This document shows positions 1 through 7,608 of a stretch of DNA of 64,000 nt, one piece after another. Positions within the stretch are counted from its first letter, which is position 1; every line of letters begins with the position of its first letter. The translations under genes and the position numbers were made by a program. The stretch spans positions 594,640-658,639 of the forward strand of contig NZ_ML142848.1 of NCBI RefSeq assembly GCF_004138485.1, written 5' to 3'. This DNA comes from Peristeroidobacter soli. GTDB taxonomy: Bacteria > Pseudomonadota > Gammaproteobacteria > Steroidobacterales > Steroidobacteraceae. The notes under the pieces were generated by a model. It was not told the DNA's origin. It saw only the letters and a program-made list of their open reading frames with translations, and did no database searches.

Positions 1-141
1 TACCGCCGCAGCCACATCGTCGGCATTGCCCCGCGCGATCTCGGCCCAGGCTTCGCCGCTGTACGGATTTTCACTCGCGAGATAACTCCCGCCGCGCGGC
101 GCCGTCTCCTTGCCGCCGATGTAGTGCCCATAGCGTTTCAT
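1..141 (-). CDS. Aldehyde dehydrogenase, N-terminal fragment (runs off the window)
   Basis: The reverse strand reads from an ATG at 141 to the window edge without a stop, giving 47 residues. They include YIGGKE, then SENPYSG, then a stretch ending DVAAAV. This is the usual N-terminus of NAD(P)-dependent aldehyde dehydrogenases (a short G-G strand, then N-P-x-T/S-G-E, then the start of a helix full of A and V). The catalytic Cys and Glu lie outside the window. It is divergent from the sugar-isomerase-like gene at 262, and the 120-bp gap holds a perfect palindrome, so the two may be co-regulated. Substrate cannot be judged from this fragment. Confidence 0.75.
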   Translation of the reverse strand, partial: MKRYGHYIGGKETAPRGGSYLASENPYSGEAWAEIARGNADDVAAAV

Positions 142-220
142 TTATCTGGCCCGCAACCGTCCGCACTCATCGAGACGATGAGAATCCCCGCGGCGGCGCG
201 GACGCTAGAGTAGCCCTTTG

Positions 221-236
221 TGGACTAACTAGTCCA
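221..236. promoter_or_regulatory. 16-bp perfect palindrome between divergent genes, candidate operator
   Basis: TGGACTA and TAGTCCA form perfect 7-bp arms around AC, in the 120-bp gap between the divergent aldehyde dehydrogenase and isomerase-like genes. A second, weaker dyad (CTCATC ... GATGAG, 166-182) lies in the same gap. The size and symmetry would suit a dimeric regulator such as a GntR/FadR-type protein; the regulator family is a guess. Confidence 0.45.
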
Positions 237-261
237 TACGTGTGTACTATTTGGTTCATTG

Positions 262-1140
262 ATGAGCCACGGGCCGCGCATGCATCCTGAATATTCCCTC
301 GCCCACCTCACCGTGCTCGGCCTGGCGCCGCCCGGGATGATCGCCGCGGCAGCCAAGGCTGGTTATTCCTACGTGGGCTTGCGGCTCAACGCTGTCACGG
401 CCGACGAGCCGCAGTACGCGTTACATCGGGATCGCGCGCTTCTGCTGGAAACGAAGAGACAGCTCGCGGCGACCGGTTTGCGAGTCCTGGATGTGGAGCT
501 CATTCGCCTCACACCGGACTTCGATATCCACGAGCACGATGCCCTGCTGGATGTGAGCGCCGAGCTCGGTGCCCGGCATCTCATCGCTCAGGGCGCCGAC
601 TCGAACCTGGAACGCGTCATCGAGCATTTCGCTCAGCTCTGTGACGCCGCCGGGACGCGCAATCTCACCGCCGACATCGAGTTCGTGACATGGACCGAGA
701 CAGCGGACCTCGCCCGTGCCGCTGCAATCGTTCGAGGCGCCGCGCGAAACAATGCCGGGCTACTCATCGATACGTTGCATTTCTCGCGATCCCATGAAGA
801 TGTCGCCGAGCTGGCCAGGCTGCCACGCTCGTGGTTCCACTACGCCCAAGTCTGCGACGCACCGAGCGAACCGCCCCCGACCCTCGATGGTTTGATCTTC
901 GCTGCCCGCAACGACCGAATGTTTCTCGGCACGGGCGGGCTGGACCTGCAAGGAATTCTGGGCGCGCTGCCAGCCGGCATTCCCTACTCGCTCGAGATTC
1001 CGACCGCCGCGCTGGCAAAGAGAGTTGGACTTGAGGAGTGCGCGCGGCTCGCATTGGAGAGCGCCAAGGATTTCTTTGCCGCCAGCTCGTCGCGCCCGCT
1101 CGATTCGACGCCGCCGTCCTCGCGTCGCCTGCACCCCTAG
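262..1140 (+). CDS. Sugar phosphate isomerase/epimerase-like TIM-barrel protein
   Basis: This 292-residue protein has the size and pattern of the xylose isomerase-like/AP endonuclease family 2 TIM barrels. It starts with a strand and a G-x-x-P motif (LTVLGLAPPG), then AAAKAGYSYVGLR, LDVELIRL and later strands with acidic or His residues typical of metal ligands (ADIEF near 140, LLIDTLHFSRS near 175, HYAQVCDAP near 200, YSLEIP near 255). The family isomerises or epimerises sugars, keto-sugars and inositols with a divalent metal. ATG at 262 is preferred over the adjacent in-frame TTG at 259. No clear signal peptide is seen, so it is probably cytoplasmic. Being near a secreted quinoprotein and a ThuA protein, it could act on an oxidised sugar; that is inference. 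Confidence 0.75.
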   Translation: MSHGPRMHPEYSLAHLTVLGLAPPGMIAAAAKAGYSYVGLRLNAVTADEPQYALHRDRALLLETKRQLAATGLRVLDVELIRLTPDFDIHEHDALLDVSAELGARHLIAQGADSNLERVIEHFAQLCDAAGTRNLTADIEFVTWTETADLARAAAIVRGAARNNAGLLIDTLHFSRSHEDVAELARLPRSWFHYAQVCDAPSEPPPTLDGLIFAARNDRMFLGTGGLDLQGILGALPAGIPYSLEIPTAALAKRVGLEECARLALESAKDFFAASSSRPLDSTPPSSRRLHP

Positions 1141-1147
1141 AAAACGC

Positions 1148-1178
1148 GGGCACCGAGGAGCATTCCCCCTCGGCGCCC
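1148..1178 (-). terminator. Intrinsic terminator of the TBDR gene
   Basis: GGGC-A-CCGAGG pairs with CCTCGG-C-GCCC (one mismatch, 9-nt loop). On the minus strand the stem is followed by GCG and TTTT. It lies just past the TBDR stop at 1188 and close to the stop of the convergent gene at 1140, so it may serve both. Confidence 0.55.
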
Positions 1179-1187
1179 GACTGAACA

Positions 1188-4091
1188 TCAGAAGTTCAGC
1201 TGCAGACCCGCGTAGTAGTAGCGACCAAGAATGTCGTAAGTGCCCGGCTGCGTCTGACCGATCGTGCCACCGACGATCGGCGGCTCTTCGTCGGCAAGGT
1301 TGTTGACGCCGCCGCGAAGCAGAATGGCGTCGTTCAGCCGATACGCCAGCGTCAGATCAAACAAATCGTAGGCCGGCACGCCCGCCGCCGGGCTTGCCGG
1401 TCGCGTCACTGCCGTCACATCGTCCATCGAGGGCAGATGACGCCAACGCACGCCCGCCTCGAAGTTCGGCAGACGGTATGTCAGAGACATCAGCGTCTTC
1501 CAATCCGGCAGCGGAATGCCGCCGTTCTGGGTGCCATCGATGGTGCCTGCAAACTCCTGCCACCGCGAGCCTTGCAACAGCTGCACTTCGTACGAGTTGG
1601 TAAAGTTCGCCACCAGATTCACATCCAGGCTGCCCGGGCCGAGCGGAAACTGCCAATCGACCTGCGCATCGATACCACTGGTCCGCAGGCCGCCGAGGTT
1701 GAAGTACGGCGTGGCGATGATGTCCACACCACCTGTCGTAGCGTTGCGCTGAATGATCTGGCAGTAGACGTTGGCCGCGTCGTACGAAGGATTGCTGCCA
1801 TCGAGGTTGTAGCACTTGCTCAGCGCCGTGCCACCACTCACCGGCCCGATCACATCGCTGATGTCGATGTCGTAGTAGTCGACTGAGATCGACACATCCG
1901 AGAACAGCGCAGAGTCGAACGATGGACGCCACACCGCGCCGAACGTGATCGTCTCCGCCTCTTCGGGCGTCAGATCCTTATTGCCGCTGTTGATGACGCC
2001 GATGGCCACCGTCGTGTACTGATAGGTGTCCGCGATCTGCGATGGCACGCCAGTGGCCACGCAAAGAGCTCGAACCGCCGCGCCACTCGCACCGGTGCGA
2101 GCCGATGAACGCACATCGCAAGGATCGCCCTGCCCCGGCGGTGAACCGATCTGTGCCTGTGCGCCGAGTCGGTTGTACAGCTCACCAATGTTCGGCGCCC
2201 GAATTGCATGTTCGAAGCCACCTCGGAACGAGAAGCCCTTGAACGGCTCCCACATGCCGTCGGCCTTGTAGGTTTCAACTCGCCCCGACACGTCGTAATC
2301 GGACACGCGGAAGCCCAGGTTCAGATCCAGCCGACGCGCGAACGCCTTGTCCTTGAGCAGCGGCACGAGCAACTCGAGGGCCGCCTCTTTCACATCGCTC
2401 GAGCCCTGCGCGGGATAGGTCTGCAAGGTACCGATGATGTCCAGGTTCTCCCGCGACGGGTCCGGGTCGAACTCGAACTTGTTCTCGCGCGTGTCCAGCG
2501 TGAACGCGAACTTCAAGTCGCCGGCGGGCATCGCAAACAGCGAGCCTTTGACGCTGGCTTCGAAGATGGTCTGCGTGAGCTGCGTGTAGTCGTGAGTCTC
2601 CGCTTCGAGATAGTCCCGGCACTGCTGCGAAACCGCCGTCGAATTTGCATAGCCGAACGGATTGAACCCGCCCGCACAGATCGACGCGCCACCGTCCGCC
2701 GCATACAGCAGCGTGCGCATACGGGAGTTCAGAATGGCCTTGTCCTGCGTCTCGACCAGATCGGTCGAGTCATACGAGCCGTAGATGTCCCACTGCCAGT
2801 CCTTGAACGGCAGATCGCCACGCACGCCGAAGATGTATTGGCCGACCGTGAAGTCGGACGGGAACGCGCGTGCTTCCAACCCCATGAAGCGCTGGTTGAT
2901 TGTGAAGTCCGCGGTGGGATTCGGGCGCGACGCCAGAATCGTGCGCAGATCATTCGGAATGAATGGATTCGTCACGGGCACCGTGGGCACGACATACAGC
3001 GTCGGGGTCCAGCCCACCTGCCCTGTCGCCGTCGTGCGGTTGTAGAGGAACTGACCGTACACCTCGATGTTCTCGCTCACGTCATAGTCGAACTTGCCGA
3101 AGAACGACTTACGTTCCATCGGATTGACGATGTACTCCTGGTACGTGACCGGCTGGCGAACATTGTTGCCAGTGGTGCTGAAGTAACCCGTGGTCGGGCC
3201 CTGATAGTTGAACACGCCAATCTGACCGAACAGCGTGCCGTTGTCGTTCACGCCCAGACTGCGGGAATTCAGCACCGAGCCTGGCGCCACGCCGTATTGA
3301 GCAAACACCGTGTTGACCGCGGCCTGCGTCGGCAGATTCGTCGGCGACGGCACATAGGTGCCGTTGGCAACGAACGACGACAGGACGCCGAGCTGATAGA
3401 AGTCGCGATCCCTGCCGAACAGCACGTCGCGATCGGTGTAGCCCGCGGACAGCAGCACATTGCCGCGGCCCTCGCTGATTTCGAAACCCGCAGTGATGCC
3501 AACGTCCGTCGTATTCGCGTCGCCGCGATCGCTGATGCCCGAGCGAAGATCGATCTGCACGCCATCGACGCGTCGCTTGCTCTTGAAGTTGACGACGCCC
3601 GACATCGCGTCCGAACCGTACACCGCCGATGCGCCGCCGGTGATCGTCTCCACGCCTTCGAGAATGAACTGCGGAATCAAGTTGACGTCGACGATCGCAT
3701 TGGCATTCGACAACGGCAGGCGCCGGCCGTCGAGCAATACCAGGTTGCGCTGTTCGCCGAGCCCTCGCAGATTCAACGATGCACGCCCCGCCAACGCGAC
3801 CGCGCCGATCGTGCTCTGCGTCTGGCCCTGCACGAACTGCGGCAGCTGATTCAGCGCGTTCTCGATGTTGACCGTGCCGGTCTGGGTGATGGCGTCCTCG
3901 CCGAAAGTGACGATCGGACTGCTCGAGGAATAATCCGGCCGTGAGATACGCGAGCCGGTGACGACCAGCTCTTCGACTTCCTGCGTGCTGGCGGTGCTGG
4001 CCGGTGCGGCGGCCTGGCCGAACGCCACCCCATGGCTGAAGACGGCCAGGAAAGACGCGGCCTGTGCAATGGCCCCTGTTCTGGTACGCAT
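1188..4091 (-). CDS. TonB-dependent receptor (outer-membrane importer)
   Basis: A 967-residue outer-membrane protein. An N-terminal signal peptide (hydrophobic run, cleaved near AFGQA-AAP) is followed by a TonB-box-like EVEELVVTGSRI, then the plug domain (NIENALNQLPQF, LNLRGLGEQRNLVLLDGRRLP, TGGASAVYGSDAMSGVVNF). The long barrel ends in the aromatic C-terminus LQLNF used by the BAM complex. The length, the GSRI start and the loop size resemble the large TBDRs that import carbohydrates or other organic polymers in Caulobacter and Xanthomonas relatives, not classical siderophore receptors. A good SD (AGGGGG) precedes ATG 4091. It is divergent from the quinoprotein, with back-to-back promoters in between. 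The substrate is unknown; the shared promoter region suggests the compound oxidised by the neighbouring dehydrogenase. Confidence 0.92.
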   Translation of the reverse strand: MRTRTGAIAQAASFLAVFSHGVAFGQAAAPASTASTQEVEELVVTGSRISRPDYSSSSPIVTFGEDAITQTGTVNIENALNQLPQFVQGQTQSTIGAVALAGRASLNLRGLGEQRNLVLLDGRRLPLSNANAIVDVNLIPQFILEGVETITGGASAVYGSDAMSGVVNFKSKRRVDGVQIDLRSGISDRGDANTTDVGITAGFEISEGRGNVLLSAGYTDRDVLFGRDRDFYQLGVLSSFVANGTYVPSPTNLPTQAAVNTVFAQYGVAPGSVLNSRSLGVNDNGTLFGQIGVFNYQGPTTGYFSTTGNNVRQPVTYQEYIVNPMERKSFFGKFDYDVSENIEVYGQFLYNRTTATGQVGWTPTLYVVPTVPVTNPFIPNDLRTILASRPNPTADFTINQRFMGLEARAFPSDFTVGQYIFGVRGDLPFKDWQWDIYGSYDSTDLVETQDKAILNSRMRTLLYAADGGASICAGGFNPFGYANSTAVSQQCRDYLEAETHDYTQLTQTIFEASVKGSLFAMPAGDLKFAFTLDTRENKFEFDPDPSRENLDIIGTLQTYPAQGSSDVKEAALELLVPLLKDKAFARRLDLNLGFRVSDYDVSGRVETYKADGMWEPFKGFSFRGGFEHAIRAPNIGELYNRLGAQAQIGSPPGQGDPCDVRSSARTGASGAAVRALCVATGVPSQIADTYQYTTVAIGVINSGNKDLTPEEAETITFGAVWRPSFDSALFSDVSISVDYYDIDISDVIGPVSGGTALSKCYNLDGSNPSYDAANVYCQIIQRNATTGGVDIIATPYFNLGGLRTSGIDAQVDWQFPLGPGSLDVNLVANFTNSYEVQLLQGSRWQEFAGTIDGTQNGGIPLPDWKTLMSLTYRLPNFEAGVRWRHLPSMDDVTAVTRPASPAAGVPAYDLFDLTLAYRLNDAILLRGGVNNLADEEPPIVGGTIGQTQPGTYDILGRYYYAGLQLNF

Positions 4092-4202
4092 CGATTGCCC
4101 CCTGTCTTGACGATGTTCTGTGGCGCTCGCGCGTTTCCATTGCCCTGAAACGAAACCGGTACGGGCAAGCCCATACCGGCCCAGGGGCGAGCGTATGATC
4201 TG

Positions 4203-4230
4203 AGTGTACGAACCAGTACGTTTGTGTCAA
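4203..4230 (-). promoter_or_regulatory. Sigma70-type promoter for the TBDR gene
   Basis: On the minus strand a perfect -35 TTGACA (4225-4230) and a -10 TACACT (4203-4208) are separated by 16 bp. It lies about 110 bp upstream of the TBDR start codon. Confidence 0.5.
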
Positions 4231-4241
4231 GCGCGTTGACA
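4225..4241. promoter_or_regulatory. Palindrome formed by two divergent -35 boxes
   Basis: TGTCAA, a 5-bp spacer GCGCG, then TTGACA form a perfect dyad midway between the TBDR and the quinoprotein. Each arm is itself a consensus -35 hexamer facing outwards. Occupancy of this site by polymerase or a repressor would affect both genes. GTAC-containing motifs flank it on both sides (4206-4220 and 4243-4255). Confidence 0.45.
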
Positions 4242-4263
4242 TGTACCAAACGGTTAATTTACT
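4236..4263 (+). promoter_or_regulatory. Sigma70-type promoter for the quinoprotein/ThuA operon
   Basis: TTGACA (4236-4241), a 16-bp spacer and TTTACT (4258-4263, 4 of 6 consensus bases) point towards the quinoprotein gene, giving a leader of roughly 110 nt. Confidence 0.4.
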
Positions 4264-4379
4264 TTCGCCGCGACCGATAGCTAACAAGCGACGATTTCAG
4301 GGGGCGTGCGAATGGAACATTTGCATGAAGCGCATGCGCGCGCCCGCGGGCCATGCGAACACGCGTCACGGAGACGACC

Positions 4380-6485
4380 ATGAAGCTCAGACTCGCCTTG
4401 TCTCTCGCTGTCTTATCGCTCTCTCCTCTTGCCGCTGATGCCGGTGACGATCATCGTCACCGCCCGCGCGCGGCCGATCTCAAAGACTGTTGCACTGCTG
4501 GCGATGAAGATTTCCCGAAAGTCGGCGGCAATCTCGGCAATCAGAACTACAGCCGGCTGAAACAAATCGATCGGGCCAGGCTGCGCAAGCTCGGCGCGGT
4601 GTGGTTGAACAAGATCGAAGGCGGCCTGACCACCGGCAACAACCAGAGCACGCCGGTGGTCGTCGACGGTGTGATTTATCTGGAATCGGCGCTCGGCAAC
4701 GTGATTGCCGTCGATGGGCGGACCGGCGTGACCCGGTGGAAGTATCTGCAGACCCGAGGAAATCTCACCCGTCGCGGTGTCGCTGTGGGCCAGGGATTGG
4801 TCTACACGCTATCCGGCGACAACTACGTGGTCGCGCTCGACAAAGACACCGGTGAAGTCGTATGGGAACGGCAGCACGAAGGCTGGGGCAATGTCGAGAA
4901 AGTCGCGGTCGTTTATTACGGCGGTCGTCTGTTCATCGGCACCAACGACGCCGACCGAAACGCCGCCTTGGCCCTGGATGCGACGAGCGGCGACAAGCTC
5001 TGGCATTTCTGGGGCGCACCCGGCCCCGGCGAGTTCGGCAACGACACCTGGGAAGGCGATACCTGGCAAGAAGCCGGCGCCGCGCCCTGGATTCATCCGG
5101 CCATCGATCCGGAATTGAAGACCGTCTACTTCACGTTCGGCAATATTCGCGCCGGGTCTTCGCAGAACGGCGCCACGCGCGGCGGCGACAACTTGTTCGG
5201 CAATTCCATCGTCGCGCTCGACCTGGATACCGGCGCCTACAAATGGCACTTCCAGTCCGTTCATCACGACATCTGGGACATGGACAACGTCATGGCCCCG
5301 GTGATCGTCGATGCCAGAATCCGCGGCCGCGAGCGCAAGCTCATCGTCTACGGCAGCAAATCCGGCATGTATTACGTTCTCGATCGCCGCGACGGCAGCG
5401 CGCCGCTCGGCATCGATGAGATTCCCGTGGCGCAGGAGCCGCGACAGAAAACATCGCCGACGCAACCGTTCCCGCGACAAGGCGCCTGGACTGAAACATG
5501 CGTCGTCGATCAACCGCTCGGTACTGCGATTCCAGGCAACCCCAATCGCGCGGTACCGAACTATGAGCGCGGCTGCATCTATCCGGCGCATTGGGATGTT
5601 CCGATCCTCTCAGTGCCGGGCCACGGCGGCGGCGCGGACTGGAATCATCACTCGTTCAGTCAAAGCACCGGCTTGATGTACACCGGCTTCGGCTACGTGG
5701 CCGCGGCCCACTCTCTCACCGAATCGAGCAATGGTTTGCGGCCGCCGGGCGAATATCAGACAGGTGGCATCGTCGCGGTCGACCCAAGCACCAATCGCAT
5801 TCGCTGGAAGAAACGGATGCCGTACTCGCTGGCACACGGCAACGGCATTCTCACGACCGCATCGGATCTGCTTTTCATCGGCCAGCCCGACGGTAATCTG
5901 CTCGCGCTCGATGCGCGCAGTGGCGAAGAGTTGTGGCGCTTCCAGACTGGCGCTGCGATCAGCGCGAGCCCCATCAGCTATGAGATCAATGGCGAGCAGT
6001 ACATCGCCATCTATGCCGGCGGCACCGGCATTCCCTACGGCAACTCGGCGCCGCGCGGTGACAATCTGTGGGCGTTCAGACTTGGCGGCAAACTCGCGCA
6101 AGCCGTCACGCCGCCCGCTCCTGTCGTTCGTCGGCCTGTGTCGGGTGGTCCGGTCGAAGGCAGCGTCGTCGCCAATACCGTCGTTCTCGCTCGCACTTAC
6201 AACGCCGCGAGCAACACGGTTGGCGCGACGGAATCGACTGCGGTCAACGGCATGGCACCGACTCATCTTCGCGTCGCGCCGGGCTCGACAGTGACGTTCA
6301 CCAATCCAGCCACGAACCTCAATACGCACTGCGCGACCCAGTTCTTCGAAGGCTTGTTCAACTTCCGCCTCGCGCCGGGCGAATCGGCGACGTACCGGTT
6401 CGATCAGCCCGGGGAATACTTCTTCAACGACTGTTTCAGCCCGCGACCGACCGGCAAGGTGGAAGTCATTCAGCCGACTCAATAA
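4380..6485 (+). CDS. Secreted PQQ-dependent quinoprotein dehydrogenase with C-terminal cupredoxin-like domain
   Basis: A 701-residue protein. A signal peptide of about 22 residues (MKLRLALSLAVLSL...ADA) leads to an eight-bladed propeller with the W-motif repeats of quinoprotein alcohol/glucose dehydrogenases (GDKLWHFWG, GAYKWHFQ, NRIRWKK, GEELWRFQTG). HHDIWDMDN carries the Asp expected at the catalytic site. Such enzymes oxidise alcohols or aldoses in the periplasm and pass electrons to a cytochrome, azurin or quinone. The last 95 residues look like a cupredoxin (VAPGSTVTFTNP, NTHCATQF, PGEYFFNDCFSPRPTGKVEV). The first His and the Cys are present, but the usual His and Met after the Cys are replaced (SPRPT), so type-1 copper binding is doubtful. 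ATG 4380 has GGAG upstream and starts the signal peptide; in-frame codons further upstream would only lengthen it. It is followed 18 bp later by the ThuA gene. Confidence 0.88.
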   Translation: MKLRLALSLAVLSLSPLAADAGDDHRHRPRAADLKDCCTAGDEDFPKVGGNLGNQNYSRLKQIDRARLRKLGAVWLNKIEGGLTTGNNQSTPVVVDGVIYLESALGNVIAVDGRTGVTRWKYLQTRGNLTRRGVAVGQGLVYTLSGDNYVVALDKDTGEVVWERQHEGWGNVEKVAVVYYGGRLFIGTNDADRNAALALDATSGDKLWHFWGAPGPGEFGNDTWEGDTWQEAGAAPWIHPAIDPELKTVYFTFGNIRAGSSQNGATRGGDNLFGNSIVALDLDTGAYKWHFQSVHHDIWDMDNVMAPVIVDARIRGRERKLIVYGSKSGMYYVLDRRDGSAPLGIDEIPVAQEPRQKTSPTQPFPRQGAWTETCVVDQPLGTAIPGNPNRAVPNYERGCIYPAHWDVPILSVPGHGGGADWNHHSFSQSTGLMYTGFGYVAAAHSLTESSNGLRPPGEYQTGGIVAVDPSTNRIRWKKRMPYSLAHGNGILTTASDLLFIGQPDGNLLALDARSGEELWRFQTGAAISASPISYEINGEQYIAIYAGGTGIPYGNSAPRGDNLWAFRLGGKLAQAVTPPAPVVRRPVSGGPVEGSVVANTVVLARTYNAASNTVGATESTAVNGMAPTHLRVAPGSTVTFTNPATNLNTHCATQFFEGLFNFRLAPGESATYRFDQPGEYFFNDCFSPRPTGKVEVIQPTQ

Positions 6486-6503
6486 CCAGCAGGGGGATAG
6501 AAA

Positions 6504-7535
6504 ATGACGAACCAACCAGCTCTCGCGCGAGCCGCGTGGCTTGCCTGCGCGACACTAGGACTCTCATTGAGCGCGGCCGCCGGCGATCGCGGCTACGACG
6601 ATGACGATCACTACGATCGCAACGATCGTGGTGACAAGAGCAGCAGCTACGATCCGGCGTACAACGTTTGCCGGGGCGTCGATCCTCGTTGCTATCACGA
6701 CTGGGCGGCCGGCGAGCGCGAAGGCAATCGCGTGCTCATTTATTCGCGCACCGCCGGGCCGAGACACGCGAACCTCGGTCCTCGCCTCGCGGCCGGATTG
6801 AATCCTGCGCTGGGCTCGGGCAACGTGATGCAGAACGCGCTCAAGAGCTGGCTGGAGCAGGAGGGCATCGAGGTCGACTGGACTGAGGATGTGACGCGTC
6901 TCTCCAATCTGCATCGCTACAAGGCCGTGATTTTCGCCAGCACCACTCGCGATACGTTGCAGGCTCACGGGCGTGCTATCGATCCGACGCTGGCAATCAA
7001 CACTTCGACCAGCGCGCATCTGGATGCGGCCAAGACCGCGCTTCGACAATACATTCGCGCTGGCGGCGGATTCGTCGGGATCCACAACGCGTTCGGAACG
7101 GAATACAACTGGCCCTGGTACGAAGGGCTGCTCGGCAATGCCAACTACTACGATCATGGCGCGAATCAGGACGGCATGGTGAAAATCGTCTCGCGCGGCG
7201 ACTCCTCCACGACAGGGTTGCCGAAGAGCTGGCCGTTCCGGGATGAGTGGTACAACCTCGAGCCGTTTCCGACCCGGGTGAAATTTCTTGCCACCGTGGA
7301 TGAGAACACGCTCGCCACCCGGCGCACGGTGCATCCAGGGCATGGCGACTTTCATCCGGTGACGTGGTGCCAGTATTACGACGGCGGTCGCTCGTGGGTC
7401 ACGACGCTGGGTCACGACGGCGCGGCATTCACGGATGGCTCGGGATTCCCCGGCCAGCCGCAGTTCAAACAGATGGTGGTGAATGGCATCAAGTCGGCGA
7501 TGGGACTGGTGCCGTTCTGCACGGGTGGGCGCTAG
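6504..7535 (+). CDS. Secreted ThuA-domain protein
   Basis: A 343-residue protein with a signal peptide (about 1-25), a short charged Asp/Arg linker (DDDDHYDRNDR) and a ThuA-like glutamine-amidotransferase-fold domain. The domain is marked by NRVLIYSRTAGPRH, VIFASTTRDTL, LRQYIRAGGGFVGIHNAFGTEYNWPWYEGLLG and WCQYYDGGRSWVTTLGHDGAAF. ThuA proteins occur in trehalose and 3-keto-glycoside use loci and beside quinoprotein or sugar oxidoreductases; their exact chemistry is poorly defined. It is 18 bp downstream of the quinoprotein and surely co-transcribed. Sharing export and operon, the pair probably act on one periplasmic substrate. Confidence 0.82.
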   Translation: MTNQPALARAAWLACATLGLSLSAAAGDRGYDDDDHYDRNDRGDKSSSYDPAYNVCRGVDPRCYHDWAAGEREGNRVLIYSRTAGPRHANLGPRLAAGLNPALGSGNVMQNALKSWLEQEGIEVDWTEDVTRLSNLHRYKAVIFASTTRDTLQAHGRAIDPTLAINTSTSAHLDAAKTALRQYIRAGGGFVGIHNAFGTEYNWPWYEGLLGNANYYDHGANQDGMVKIVSRGDSSTTGLPKSWPFRDEWYNLEPFPTRVKFLATVDENTLATRRTVHPGHGDFHPVTWCQYYDGGRSWVTTLGHDGAAFTDGSGFPGQPQFKQMVVNGIKSAMGLVPFCTGGR

Positions 7536-7608
7536 CGCACGTCCGATGCCCGGCAAGTGCCTGCCAGCTCGGGCGACCCTCCGGCGTCATCGATCCGACC
7601 GGTGGGGC

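Noticed and set aside
2208-3944. Long open frame of about 578 codons antisense to the first TBDR
   Set aside because: It is rich in Arg, His and Val with no domain, and mirrors the codon use of the receptor on the other strand; typical of antisense frames in GC-rich DNA.
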